A stretch of 64,000 nt of DNA from Chryseobacterium ginsenosidimutans (GCF_024807225.1 NZ_JANUCO010000001.1:3100001-3164000); one strand, 5' to 3'; shown: positions 19,891 to 29,153, counted from the stretch's first letter. Made by a program: numbers and translations. The notes: a model not told the origin generated them from the sequence alone.

Positions 19891-21262
19891 TTATTTTAAA
19901 ACATTCAGAATTTTCTGCAGCTCTGTGCTTCCGCTTCCCTGATAATTGTTAATAATGATTGAAAATACATATTTTTTTCCATCTTTCGACGTGTGATAGC
20001 CTGCAAAAGATTTGGTGTCTTTCATGGTTCCGCTTTTCATTTTCATTCCGTTGTCCTGCGTTGGAAAACCATCGTAATAAGTGTCGAACCAAGGTTGTTT
20101 TTTGGCGTATAATAAAGCCTGAACTTCGGCTTTTGCAGCCACATAATTTTGTGGTGAAAGTCCGCTTCCGTCAGCAAAATTAATCATATTCGGATTGATT
20201 CCTTTTGATTTCCAGAATTCTTTCAGAAACGCTACTCCACTTTTAAAACTCGGGTTTCCTTTTTTCTCTTTCCCTAATGTTTTGATTAAAGTTTCGCCAT
20301 AAAAATTAATACTTTTCCTCAAAAACCAATACACAATTTTATCTAAAGTCGGAGATTCGTACGTAAGAATTACATTACTTTTCGGAACTTCAAGCGGCTT
20401 CTTTCCTTCAATTTCAAGCTGAGAATTGGTTACTACTTTTCCTGCAAATTCAATTCCTGATTCTTTTAACCATTGTTGCACTTCCGCTCCTAATTGTAAT
20501 GGAGGATTGGGTACAGAAACCTGAAACAGTAACGGTTTTTGCGGGTAAAGTTCCATTAATTAAAGCCACATTGGAATGCGGTGCCGTAAAAATCAGACTT
20601 TGATCTGAACTTCCCCCAACTTTCACATCATTCAGCCAATTAATGCCTTCCAAAGGATAAGAAAAACTCTTGAATTCTGTTCCGTTCATGTTGATATCAA
20701 ACTGATTTTCACGCCAGTTGATTCCCCAAACTCCTGCACCGTAATAATTTCCCAAATCATCCCACGGCCAACCTCCCGGAATTGTCTGATGATCGAAATA
20801 AGAATCATCAATAACAAGATCACCCGAAATCTTTTTAATTCCTGAATTTTTTACGGCTTCAATTAATTTTTGTTTAAAATTTTCAGGTTTATAAGCATCA
20901 TATCTCCAGCTTCCCAATGTAGGATCTCCGGTGGAAGTGATGAAAAGATTTCCGTTCAGATTTCCTCCCGAAATACTTCCCGAATAGCTTGAAGTTGTTT
21001 TAAATGTATAATTCTTCCCCAATGTTTCCAACGCTGCAGCTGCGGTAAATATTTTCTGCGTAGAAGCCGTAGAAAGCCCTTTATTTCCCTGATAATCGTA
21101 AATTAAATTACCATTTTCATCAGAAACATAAAATGATAAACCAGACGAAATTGCTCCCGAAGAATCCATCAGATCTTTGGTTGCAGCCTCCAGTTTTTGG
21201 GTGATATTTTGAGCAAAAATAATTTGCGTTGATAAAGTAAGAACAGCAAATGCCTTTTTCAT
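19891..21262 (-). pseudogene. dacB: PBP4-type D-alanyl-D-alanine carboxypeptidase/endopeptidase (+1 frameshift)
   Basis: The full protein would be 456 residues, normal for PBP4/DacB. The signal peptide is MKKAFAVLTLSTQIIFAQ. The active-site Ser is in STQK (TASTQKIFTAAAALE). The second motif is in the other frame (DGSGLSPQN, the SxN motif), as is the KSG triad (KMKSGTMKD). The first frame runs from 21262 to a stop at 20450 and loses homology after TLPAKTVTVS. The other frame continues with VSVPNPPLQLGAEVQQW. Removing one base near 20519-20523 joins them. As written the protein would lack two of its three active-site motifs. It lies just upstream of the histidine kinase. Confidence 0.88.
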
Positions 21263-21300
21263 TGTGTTTAATTCTCTTGTAAATTCAATTATCTGTTTAA

Positions 21301-21394
21301 ATGCTTCGACAAGCTCAGCATGACATTCCTAATACTAAACGTTTTTTATTAGCAATTAATTGTTAACATTGTCATGCTGAGCCTGTGGAAGCAT
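21301..21394. repeat. Intergenic palindromic element of the TGTCATGCTGAG type
   Basis: The arms ATGCTTCGACAAGCTCAGCA... (21301-21325) and its near-complement (21370-21394, ending CCTGTGGAAGCAT) pair with few mismatches around a 44-nt loop. A degenerate half-copy is at 13064-13100. It lies in the dacB-pepE gap. Confidence 0.75.
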
Positions 21395-21429
21395 CTTTAA
21401 ACCTTATTCAAATATAATTAAATTAAAAA

Positions 21430-22122
21430 TTATAGTTCTGAACCCGTTTCAATCTCGTAAGGTTCTTTATCTTTTTCGAAAATTCTTGTGAGTTCATTTC
21501 CTTCTACCGTAATTTTGTTTCCGATTTTTCTGATCCAGTTTCCTTCGCGAAGTCCTACAACTTTCAAGTCATTTTGCGTTAAAAATTCTTTAATTCTTGT
21601 TTCTCTCGTTTCTCCGTTATGCTTCAAATCCGGATTTGGATCTAAATAATGTGGATTTAAATTGAAAGGAACCAATCCCATACAATCAAAACTCGGCGGA
21701 TAAACGATCGGCATATCGTTCGTGGTTTTCATGTTTTGTCCGCCGATATTGCTTCCTGCGCTGCATCCTAAATAAGGTTTTCCGCTTTCTACATTTGATT
21801 TTAAAACCGACATTAAACCTTCTTCATGTAAAGTTTTAACTAATAAAAAAGTGTTTCCGCCGCCTGTAAAAAAACCTTTTGCGTTGTTTACGGCTTCAAT
21901 TTTATCTTCAAATTCGTGAAGACCTTTTACTTTAATATGGATGGTTTCGAAGAAAGAACGTGCTTTTGCAGTGTATTCATCATGAGAAATTCCGCCTGGT
22001 CGGGCGAAAGGGACAAAAATTATTTCGTCGATTCCTTGATATAATTTAATTAATTCTTCTCTTAAATATTCTAAATATTCTCCACCAAAAAGTGTGGAAG
22101 TCGAGGCTAATATAATGTTCAT
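21430..22122 (-). CDS. pepE: Dipeptidase E (alpha-aspartyl dipeptidase), peptidase S51
   Basis: The 230-residue cytoplasmic serine peptidase cleaves Asp-X dipeptides. The nucleophile elbow is GCSAGSN with Ser121. The catalytic His is at about 158 in NPHYLDP. The upstream GGGNTF loop (about 87-92) completes the family signature. Length and residue spacing match E. coli PepE (Ser120, His157). It is a single gene unit. Confidence 0.93.
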   Translation of the reverse strand: MNIILASTSTLFGGEYLEYLREELIKLYQGIDEIIFVPFARPGGISHDEYTAKARSFFETIHIKVKGLHEFEDKIEAVNNAKGFFTGGGNTFLLVKTLHEEGLMSVLKSNVESGKPYLGCSAGSNIGGQNMKTTNDMPIVYPPSFDCMGLVPFNLNPHYLDPNPDLKHNGETRETRIKEFLTQNDLKVVGLREGNWIRKIGNKITVEGNELTRIFEKDKEPYEIETGSEL

Positions 22123-22321
22123 AAAGAGAAATGGTATTGATTATTAAAAATAACAGTTGATATACAAAGATAAACTCAAACATTGACGAATCAAAAATTA
22201 AGCTAAAAAAAACACTTATCCCGTTAATATTTTCTAAAAAACCTTAAAGCTTCTAAAATTTAAATCTTTGTGGAATTATTATTGAACTTTAGAAATTAGA
22301 AATTTTAAAAAATATAAGATT

Positions 22322-22870
22322 ATGAAAATGACTAAAATGAATATCAAAAATCTGTTTTTAGGTTTAATGCTTGTTGGAGGTGCAAGTTTTGTACATGCAC
22401 AAACGACTCAAACAGATACCGCAAATATGGCTGCTACAAGCCAATCTGCCAATCCTACGATTGATGGTCTTAAAAAACAAATTGAGACCAATCCAAAAGA
22501 TACTGAAGCATTAGCAAAACTTGCAGGAGCTTATCAGGACGCTTCAGACTGGACAAATGCAGTGGATACATGGAAAAAAATCTCTGTTTTGTTACCGGAT
22601 TGGGCTCCGTCATATTACAGTCAGGCTTATGCCTATCAATCTGCTAAAGATGATGCCAATGCAAAGCTTTCTTATGAAAAATATATAGCTACTGTAAAGC
22701 CTGAAGAAGTGGAACAAAGTAAGAAAAATCTGGCATATGCCTATTTCTATATCGCTTTCGCAGAACAGCAAAGTGACCCTGCAAAAGCCAAGGAACATAT
22801 TGCAAAATCTATACAGTATGATCCTACCAATCAGGATGCTGTAAAACTTAACCAAGTTTTAAATTCATAA
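22322..22870 (+). CDS. Secreted tetratricopeptide-repeat protein
   Basis: The 182-residue protein has a signal peptide (MTKMNIKNLFLGLMLVGGAS ending at VHAQ). It carries about three TPR units at about 50-175 (KDTEALAKLAGAYQDASDW, APSYYSQAYAYQSAKDD, KNLAYAYFYIAFAEQQSDP). TPR proteins act as scaffolds; no partner is visible. The start could be 22322 or the second Met at 22331. A strong terminator follows. Confidence 0.85.
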   Translation: MKMTKMNIKNLFLGLMLVGGASFVHAQTTQTDTANMAATSQSANPTIDGLKKQIETNPKDTEALAKLAGAYQDASDWTNAVDTWKKISVLLPDWAPSYYSQAYAYQSAKDDANAKLSYEKYIATVKPEEVEQSKKNLAYAYFYIAFAEQQSDPAKAKEHIAKSIQYDPTNQDAVKLNQVLNS

Positions 22871-22876
22871 AATAAA

Positions 22877-22903
22877 ATCCGGAAAATGTTTCCGGATTTT
22901 TTT
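22877..22903 (+). terminator. Intrinsic terminator of the TPR gene
   Basis: The stem ATCCGGAAA / TTTCCGGAT is followed by a T-run. It lies between convergent genes. Confidence 0.88.
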
Positions 22904-22906
22904 GTT

Positions 22907-23392
22907 TTAATTGATATTCTTGCCGAAAAAATCGGTTTCACCATGTAAATGACGGATGATTTTTTGAATATTTCTGTTGATACTTTCTTCGGTTTTAAGA
23001 TTGTTAATATATCTGATTAATTCTAATTTTCTTGAAGAAATCAGGTTTTCAAAGTTGGCAGAAGCCACCGGATTTTCATTAATCGCTTTCTCTAATTCTG
23101 GATGAATGGAAATCGTTCTGTCGGAATCATCAAATTCAACAGAAACCTCGATCATTTCACCGATTCTTTTGGGTGAATTTTTCAGCATCGTCAAATTGAT
23201 GTATAATCGCCATTCTCCTAAATATTTCATCAGATTTTGCTTAAATTCTTTACCATTTACAGTTCCTTTCACCGGAATCGGGCTTTTACTCTTCCTTGAT
23301 TTCTCGAAAATTTGATTTAAAATTTCTTCAGGAATGAACACAAAAGGATTGATGCCGATGATTTCTAATTTTGCTGTGAAGTAGTTTTTCAT
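22907..23392 (-). CDS. DUF1905 / YdeI-type (OmpD-associated) protein
   Basis: The 161-residue protein has an N-terminal DUF1905-like beta-barrel (GINPFVFIPEEILNQIF, IPVKGTVNGKEF, about 1-95). A C-terminal helical tail of the YdeI type follows (RKLELIRYINNLKTEESINR). YdeI homologues are linked to bacteriocin or antimicrobial-peptide tolerance in some bacteria; the mechanism is not established here. There is no signal peptide. It stands alone before a 666-bp repeat-rich gap. Confidence 0.75.
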   Translation of the reverse strand: MKNYFTAKLEIIGINPFVFIPEEILNQIFEKSRKSKSPIPVKGTVNGKEFKQNLMKYLGEWRLYINLTMLKNSPKRIGEMIEVSVEFDDSDRTISIHPELEKAINENPVASANFENLISSRKLELIRYINNLKTEESINRNIQKIIRHLHGETDFFGKNIN

Positions 23393-23450
23393 TATTTATA
23401 AAATTAAGAATTTATTGTTTTATTGAGTAAACTCCTATTATGTATTTTTT

Positions 23451-23540
23451 TTATTTCCCACGGATTGCACAGATTTTCACGGATTATTGTGTTTTATTTT
23501 GATTTGTATTGATCATGTTTTATAGAGTATTATTTTTTCT
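23451..23540. repeat. Direct repeat of about 88 bp, copy 1
   Basis: It starts TTATTTCCCACGGATT and ends near ATAGAGTATTATTTTTT. It matches 23793-23879 at roughly 85% by eye. The two copies flank the other repeats in the 23393-24058 gap, which contains no credible gene. Confidence 0.7.
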
Positions 23541-23587
23541 TCTATGACTTACCTGGAATTAAATAACGATTTCAAAATGAGAAACTT

Positions 23588-23620
23588 AGCCATGCCAAGA
23601 TTTAAAATCTTGACATGGCT
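23588..23620. repeat. 33-nt palindrome, copy 3
   Basis: The arm AGCCATGCCAAGATTT pairs with AAATCTTGACATGGCT around one central base, with a single C-A mismatch (G-T wobble on the other strand). Confidence 0.8.
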
Positions 23621-23700
23621 TCGGCTATATAGAAAGATTAATGTCCAAATTTTCTACAGAATGACAACTCCTTGTTTATTTCCAACTCTTGAAAGAACAA

Positions 23701-23775
23701 CAAAAATCCTAGCCCCGATTGCAATGAAAATCCTTTTTTGCAAAAAAAGATTGTAATGGAAAGCGGGAAATAGCT
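23701..23775. repeat. 75-nt intergenic element, copy 2 (inverted)
   Basis: This is the reverse complement of 14135-14209 with only a few differences. It contains AATCCTAGCCCCGATTGCAA, the TTTTTTGCAAAAAAAG hairpin and AAGCGGGAAATAGCT. Confidence 0.8.
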
Positions 23776-23792
23776 TCAAAAAAAATATATTT

Positions 23793-23879
23793 TTATTTCC
23801 CACGGATTTCGCAGATTTTCACAGATTATTGTGTTTATTGAATTTATATTGATAATGTTTTATAGAGTTTTATTTTTTA
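23793..23879. repeat. Direct repeat of about 88 bp, copy 2
   Basis: This is the second copy of 23451-23540, beginning TTATTTCCCACGGATT and ending ATAGAGTTTTATTTTTT. Confidence 0.7.
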
Positions 23880-24027
23880 ACTCATCCTTTCAAAAAGAGG
23901 GAAATTTTCGCTTCTCGAATATTGGTTTAAATTTTAGACTTGAAACTCAAAACCCCGAAACGGGAATCCCGTATCTCAAACCTCGTAACTCACCCCCAAA
24001 TTAATTTCCCACACAAAATGGAATGTT

Positions 24028-24035
24028 TATCTTTG
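24028..24035 (+). promoter_or_regulatory. Candidate -7 element of fsa
   Basis: TATCTTTG matches TAnnTTTG and lies 25 bp before the ATG of the transaldolase gene. Confidence 0.45.
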
Positions 24036-24060
24036 TATAAAATAAATCTGTAAAACAAAT

Positions 24061-24714
24061 GAAATTTTTTATTGACACTGCTAATCTAGAGCAAATAAAA
24101 GAAGCTAAAGACCTTGGAATCCTTGATGGAGTAACAACAAATCCTTCATTGATGGCAAAAGAAGGTATTCAGGGAGCTGAAGCTATTAAAAATCATTATA
24201 AAGCAATCTGCGAAATCGTAGACGGAGATATTTCTGCTGAAGTTCTTTCTACAACGTACGAAGAAATGATTAAAGAAGGTGATGAATTGGCAGCAATTCA
24301 CCCAAATATCGTAGTGAAAATCCCGATGATTAAAGACGGTATCAAAGCGTTAAAATATTTTTCTGACAAAGGAATCAGAACGAACTGTACCCTAATTTTC
24401 TCTGCAGGACAGGCTCTTCTGGCTGCAAAAGCCGGTGCAACGTATGTTTCTCCTTTCTTGGGAAGACTTGATGATATTTCAACTGACGGATTAAACTTAA
24501 TCCAGGAAATCAGATTGATTTTTGATAACTATATGTATGAAACTGAAATTTTAGCAGCTTCTATCCGTCATCAAATGCACATTATCGACTGTGCTAAAAT
24601 CGGAGCAGACGTGATCACTTCACCACTTCCTCCGATCTTGAGTTTGCTAAGACATCCATTAACAGACAGCGGATTGGCTCAGTTTATTGCAGATTCTCAG
24701 AAATTAGCATAAGG
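24061..24714 (+). CDS. fsa: Small transaldolase / fructose-6-phosphate aldolase family
   Basis: The protein has 217 residues. The printed sequence shows the ATG (MKFFIDTANLEQIKEA) at about 24059-24061 and a TAA near 24712, so the ends are accurate to a couple of bases. It is the short TalC/FSA-type transaldolase. The Schiff-base lysine is Lys87 in VVKIPM. Other family motifs are GVTTNPSLMAKEG, TLIFSAGQALLAAKAGA and SPFLGRLDDIS. It works in the non-oxidative pentose phosphate pathway; in this size class transaldolase activity is usual and F6P aldolase activity is the alternative. A GC-rich terminator follows. Confidence 0.93.
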
Positions 24715-24736
24715 ATTGATCCTCTTTTAGATATAA

Positions 24737-24767
24737 TTCGGCGCGGAAACTTTGTTTCCGCGCCGAA
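24737..24767. terminator. Strong bidirectional terminator
   Basis: The 14-bp perfect stem TTCGGCGCGGAAAC / GTTTCCGCGCCGAA with a TTT loop is followed by TTTTT. It separates convergent fsa and a GLPGLI gene. Confidence 0.9.
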
Positions 24768-24771
24768 GTTT

Positions 24772-25614
24772 TTATTTCAACAGATCAATCTCAAGAATAT
24801 TATTGTCTTTCGCATTATCTTCTTTTACTTTTCTTTCGCGTTTGCGCATCATCTCTTCGATATCCAATTTATTTCCTTTTTCATCGGTCATTACAACTTT
24901 TTCTCCGCTTGAAAGTATTTGTCGCATTCCTTTTGTGGGATTATTACGACTGTCCAGGAACTGGTTTTTGTATTTATCTTGAGATAAAGAGATCAATGCT
25001 CCGAATCTTTTTTTATCGGTTTCACTTTTCCATTCTTCATCTTTTAAATCTTTAATCGCTTTTAAATTATAAAAATGAGAATTGGTTTTATCTTCAATTT
25101 TAACGATCAAACCAGGTAAACCATGAAATTTATACGGTCCGTCCTGAATAGGGATATCTGTAACAAACCAAGCCGTCCATTGTCGCCCTGCAAAATCTGC
25201 AACTGCTTTTTGTGTATTAAATTCGCCAATTTTCTCTTTATCCGGTAAAATTTTCCAGCTTAGCTTTCTTTCATCCGAGACTTTATAATCATCCATATCC
25301 AAACGATTGAAAAATAGAATATTGTAATCGGGATAAGATTTTTCAACAACATAAGAGATGATTCCGAACTTAATTTTAGTAAAATCTAAGTTTTGATTTT
25401 TAGACTGAACCTGAATTAATGAGTCTGAAATATAGCGATCGCGACTGTAAAATTTCGATCCTTTTTTAGAAATATCCAAAAACATTAATTCTGTTTTGGT
25501 TTCATCTTTTTTTGTTGAGTCTGAAATTAATTTATACTCATAAATAAATCGTTTATTTTGAGCATTCATCATTATTACTAAAAGGAATGCAAAGGAAAAA
25601 ATTATCTTCTTCAT
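24772..25614 (-). CDS. GLPGLI family protein
   Basis: This 280-residue secreted protein has the signal peptide MKKIIFSFAFLLVIMMNAQ. The family motif is HGLPGLIVKIED near residue 165, preceded by the conserved AVADFAGRQWTAWFVTDIPI. GLPGLI proteins are widespread in Bacteroidetes and their function is not known. The C-terminal tail is charged (MMRKRERKVKEDNAKDN). It follows a second GLPGLI gene by 125 bp in the same direction, and both lie downstream of a BlaR1/BlaI pair. The two are probable tandem duplicates. Confidence 0.9.
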   Translation of the reverse strand: MKKIIFSFAFLLVIMMNAQNKRFIYEYKLISDSTKKDETKTELMFLDISKKGSKFYSRDRYISDSLIQVQSKNQNLDFTKIKFGIISYVVEKSYPDYNILFFNRLDMDDYKVSDERKLSWKILPDKEKIGEFNTQKAVADFAGRQWTAWFVTDIPIQDGPYKFHGLPGLIVKIEDKTNSHFYNLKAIKDLKDEEWKSETDKKRFGALISLSQDKYKNQFLDSRNNPTKGMRQILSSGEKVVMTDEKGNKLDIEEMMRKRERKVKEDNAKDNNILEIDLLK

Positions 25615-25739
25615 TACTATTTTGTTTCGTTTTTAAGTTTAATTTTTATAATCTGTTTTATTTTTTGATTTTTAAAGATAATAAAAGAAAGCAGGATGAA
25701 AATAACTTTCACCCTGCTTTTCAAGAATATTTTTTGTTC

Positions 25740-26639
25740 TTATTTTACCAAATCCGGTTCGATAGGATTGTTATTTTTTGCTAAAGATTCCTTTGTTCTT
25801 TTTTCCATTTCTCTGAAAACCTGATTCGGATCTGAGATTTCTTTTCCGTCCGAACTTCTTACTTTAAAAGATACTTTTGAGTTTTCTGTATTTCCCATCA
25901 TCATTTGTCTCATGTTTTTGGTAGGATCGTTCACATAATCTTTCCAGACTTTTTTGTACTGATCTTTCGTTACTTCAATTTCTTTTCCGCCGATTCCCAT
26001 CACTCTTACGTTTCCGGGCATTTCCAGTTCTTTTTGTTCGGCAGGAGTTTCTATTTTTTTGTTTCCGACTAAAGTCATAATGTGTGATCCAGTTGTGTCT
26101 TCCAGTTTCACGATTAATCCCGGAAGTCCGTAGAATTTATACGGTCCGTCCTGAAAAGGAATATCTGTTGTGAACCACGCAATCCATTGTCTTCCACCGT
26201 AATCTGTGGTTGCTTTTTGAGCATTGTATTCCCCGATTTTCTGTTTATCGGCCAGGATTTTCCATACTGGTTTTTCCTCTTCTTTTACTTTATACTGGTC
26301 TGTAGAAACTCTTGTAAAAAGGTAAGTTTTAAAATCGGGATACGATTTCATGACTTTATAAGAAGTTGTTTCCGGGCTTTCTCTTCTGTTGACACTGATG
26401 CTTCCGCCGCCGCCTTTAATTTGTTTCTGAATTTCTGCCATCGAAGTAGAATCTGCCACAAATTTGTCTCGGCTGTAATAGTTTGATCCGTTTTTATCGA
26501 TGTCCAAAAACATCATTTCCTTTTTCACGTCTTCTTTATTATTAGAATCCGGAATAGATTTGTATTCGTAAAAAAAACGATTGATCTGAGCGTTGGTAAG
26601 CACTCCTAAAAATAAAAAGAGTAAAATGCTATTTTTCAT
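25740..26639 (-). CDS. GLPGLI family protein
   Basis: This 299-residue paralogue of the adjacent gene has the signal peptide MKNSILLFLFLGVLTNAQ. It shares ATTDYGGRQWIAWFTTDIPF and YGLPGLIVKLED. The N-terminal pattern (INRFFYEYKSIPDS) is close to its neighbour's (NKRFIYEYKLISDS), which supports tandem duplication. The C-terminus has MRQMMMGNTE and a charged tail. Function unknown. Confidence 0.9.
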   Translation of the reverse strand: MKNSILLFLFLGVLTNAQINRFFYEYKSIPDSNNKEDVKKEMMFLDIDKNGSNYYSRDKFVADSTSMAEIQKQIKGGGGSISVNRRESPETTSYKVMKSYPDFKTYLFTRVSTDQYKVKEEEKPVWKILADKQKIGEYNAQKATTDYGGRQWIAWFTTDIPFQDGPYKFYGLPGLIVKLEDTTGSHIMTLVGNKKIETPAEQKELEMPGNVRVMGIGGKEIEVTKDQYKKVWKDYVNDPTKNMRQMMMGNTENSKVSFKVRSSDGKEISDPNQVFREMEKRTKESLAKNNNPIEPDLVK

Positions 26640-26815
26640 ACGTTGTATTTTAAGTTTTTAATTGACCGTTTTAATGCCTAGAATTAATTTAAACGCAAAG
26701 ATTTTTTGATAGCTAAATGCTTTTAAGTTATACAAAGACGTTCTACTTAAAAAAGGACACAAATTTCTTTACTTAAACATTTTAGGTGGAAAACGGATAT
26801 TCAAATTAAGTTTAA

Positions 26816-26891
26816 ATAAAAAAAGCTTTGTCAATAAGTTGGTTTAAAATTAAAAATTTGAGGTTTGAAATTTTATGTTTACTGACAAAGC
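26816..26891 (-). terminator. Putative terminator after the BlaR1-like gene
   Basis: GCTTTGTCA (26825-26833) pairs with TGACAAAGC (26883-26891) across a 49-nt loop. On the minus strand it ends in a T-rich run. The long loop makes this less certain. Confidence 0.5.
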
Positions 26892-26913
26892 CTATAATTG
26901 GAACTTTTTATAA

Positions 26914-28782
26914 TTAATTTTTCGTTTCGATTCTTATTTCTCCCGAACTGTCGCCGTCTTTTGATCTTTTATTGACGTTCATATTCTTGATTTTATTCGG
27001 TTCCAAAGATTCAAGTTCTTGCTTTGTCACTTCTTTTCCGTCGATATAAAACTTCATGTTACTCATGTCTCCTGTATACTTTTTCATACCTTCACCTCCA
27101 ATGATTTTAGCATTATTATTCATCGTCATTACTCTTACATTGTCGAATTTCATCGGCTTAAAAGTATTATTAGTATTGCCGTAAATGTATACTCTTCGAT
27201 CACCATCTAAAGCTCTTCTTTCTGCATTCAACTTAGCTCTCTCAACTTCAAGTTTGGCTCTTTTTTCGTCTAATTTTGCACGTTCTTTATCAAGTTTAGC
27301 TCTTTTTTTGGCAGTTGCCTCATCGTCTTTTGCTCTTGATTCTGATATTTTAAACGTTTTTTCCATGTCCGGCGACCATTTCATATCTTTCATGTCTTTG
27401 AAAGTATATACTTTTACTTTAGATGCGTTTGGAGCATTCGGAGAACTTGGCGGCGGTGGTGGAGCATCTGGGAAATCAACATTTATTTCAGGAATATCAG
27501 GAATTTCTACATTCAGATCTTCCAATTCTCTTACTTTGTCTTTCCATTCTTTTGATTTAAAATAATCGTTGACATTAACATCTTTTCCGTCCATTCTGAT
27601 GACCATCGCAGATTTTAGGAAATCCTGAGAACTTGCAATCTTTCCGATTTCTCCAGATAATTTTCCGATTTCTTCTAAATTCTTATTGTAATCTTTGCTT
27701 TCAGGTTTAAGATTTTTCAGGTTTTCGCTCTTTTCCTGAATTTTTTTACTCAGATCAGCAATTTTCTTATCATCTTCCGCTCTTTTGTACACTCTTGGAG
27801 TAACTACAACATGGTTTTTAGATGAATTTGGAGTGATCGTATCTTTTTTAATACTGATATGATTATCGTTTTTGATTTGAGAAACTGCTTTCTCAATTTC
27901 TATATTGGTTGCTTTAATTTCTGTATTCTTAGCATTTACCAGGTAAGCAAAAGCTACCGAAAATAGGACAGGCAATGCAAAAATTCTACGCGCATACCCG
28001 AATTTGGTGTTAGGTTTTTGTAACATTTTTAATCGTTTTTTAAGGTTTGAACTTAAGAACGGACTTGTCGCAGGCAACTGGTTTCCGGAAAAGTGGCTTG
28101 CTAAAAGCATCTGCGCAAATGCTTTTGTGTCCGATTGTTTTACGGCTTTTTTATCAGCCAGATATTCGTGAATTAAACTAATTTCTTTTTTAATGATATG
28201 AAAAAAAGGATTGAACCAGAAAATAGACGTAATGATCTCAATAAAGATTCTGTCGAATGAGTGTTTCTGCTCTATATGCACCATTTCGTGCTTTAAAATC
28301 TGCTTTCCGACTTCAGAATTCAACATGATGGAATTCTTCCAGAAAAGGTTTTTAAAGTAAGAAAACGGAGCTTCAGTAAGGTTTGTATGGTAAAAATTGA
28401 TCCCATCAAAACTTTCTTTCTGAAACTGACTTTTAAGCTGTTGGATCCTGAAAATCCCGTAGATAAATCTTCCTAAAAAATAGAAAGAAGCCAATCCCAA
28501 AGCTGAAAAAATAATTCTAAAATAAATGTGGTCATTGTTTGAGTTTTTAGTTGTATTAAAATTCTGTACCTTATCTATTAGCTTATATATATCACTGTTT
28601 ACTTCAATCGTGAAGTCTTCAACCTTTATTAAAGGAAGCAGCAACGATATGAGCATCGCCGACAAAAGATAAAATCTGTTGTAGTGATGAAATGTCTTGT
28701 CTTTTAAAGACAACTGATAATACAAAAACATTACACCAGAACATAAAATAACTTTTCCGAAGTATAGAAGTACAGTTTCCAT
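26914..28782 (-). CDS. M56-family BlaR1-like membrane metallopeptidase
   Basis: The 622-residue protein has four N-terminal hydrophobic helices and the zinc motif HEMVH at 165-169, with a downstream IHEYLADKKAV (Glu ligand). A further helix follows at about 265-285 (IFALPVLFSVAFAYLV). Unlike staphylococcal BlaR1 it has no penicillin-binding sensor domain. Instead there is a long periplasmic tail with a proline-rich stretch (DAPPPPPSSPNAP) and five tandem 7-residue units (AKLDKER, AKLDEKR, AKLEVER, AKLNAER, RALDGDR) at about 491-527. The stop-start gap to the upstream BlaI gene is 5 bp. It probably cleaves the BlaI repressor on an envelope signal; the ligand is unknown. Confidence 0.9.
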   Translation of the reverse strand: METVLLYFGKVILCSGVMFLYYQLSLKDKTFHHYNRFYLLSAMLISLLLPLIKVEDFTIEVNSDIYKLIDKVQNFNTTKNSNNDHIYFRIIFSALGLASFYFLGRFIYGIFRIQQLKSQFQKESFDGINFYHTNLTEAPFSYFKNLFWKNSIMLNSEVGKQILKHEMVHIEQKHSFDRIFIEIITSIFWFNPFFHIIKKEISLIHEYLADKKAVKQSDTKAFAQMLLASHFSGNQLPATSPFLSSNLKKRLKMLQKPNTKFGYARRIFALPVLFSVAFAYLVNAKNTEIKATNIEIEKAVSQIKNDNHISIKKDTITPNSSKNHVVVTPRVYKRAEDDKKIADLSKKIQEKSENLKNLKPESKDYNKNLEEIGKLSGEIGKIASSQDFLKSAMVIRMDGKDVNVNDYFKSKEWKDKVRELEDLNVEIPDIPEINVDFPDAPPPPPSSPNAPNASKVKVYTFKDMKDMKWSPDMEKTFKISESRAKDDEATAKKRAKLDKERAKLDEKRAKLEVERAKLNAERRALDGDRRVYIYGNTNNTFKPMKFDNVRVMTMNNNAKIIGGEGMKKYTGDMSNMKFYIDGKEVTKQELESLEPNKIKNMNVNKRSKDGDSSGEIRIETKN

Positions 28783-28787
28783 AGTTG

Positions 28788-29153
28788 TTAGTTTTTCTTT
28801 TTAAGCTCGTCTAATAGCATTTGAAGGTCTTCTACCGTCATTTCGTTTTTTTCTACAAGGAAAGAAACGGCACTTTTGTAAGAACCTTTAAAATAATTTT
28901 TCACAAGACTTTTCATCGTTTTTCCTGAGTACTGCTCCTGAGAAATCAACGGAAAATACTCGTGCTGTCTTCCGTATACGCTGTAGTCTACGAATTCTTT
29001 TTCCTTCAGTACTTTCAAAATTGTAGAAACGGTGTTGGTGTGAGGCTTTGGTTCAGGGAAAAGATCAAGAACGTCCTTTAGAAATCCTTTATCCAGTTTC
29101 CATAAATATTGCATCACCTGCTCTTCCGCTTTTGTTAAAGTCTGAATTTTCAT
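28788..29153 (-). CDS. BlaI/MecI/CopY-family transcriptional repressor
   Basis: The 121-residue protein is a winged-helix repressor of the usual length. It has LTKAEEQVMQYLWKLDKGF, then PHTNTVSTILKVLKEKEFV (recognition helix) and YSVYGRQHEYFPLIS (wing). The C-terminal dimerisation part carries the likely cleavage region used by BlaR-type proteases. It is directly followed by the BlaR1-like gene, so both form one autoregulated operon. No beta-lactamase gene is nearby. Confidence 0.92.
   Translation of the reverse strand: MKIQTLTKAEEQVMQYLWKLDKGFLKDVLDLFPEPKPHTNTVSTILKVLKEKEFVDYSVYGRQHEYFPLISQEQYSGKTMKSLVKNYFKGSYKSAVSFLVEKNEMTVEDLQMLLDELKKKN

Noticed and set aside
23544..23756. 70-codon open frame in the repeat gap
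   Set aside because: It overlaps a 33-nt palindrome and the 75-nt element and has no protein-like pattern.
26914..28782. Beta-lactam-sensing BlaR1
   Set aside because: There is no penicillin-binding domain and no beta-lactamase gene nearby.
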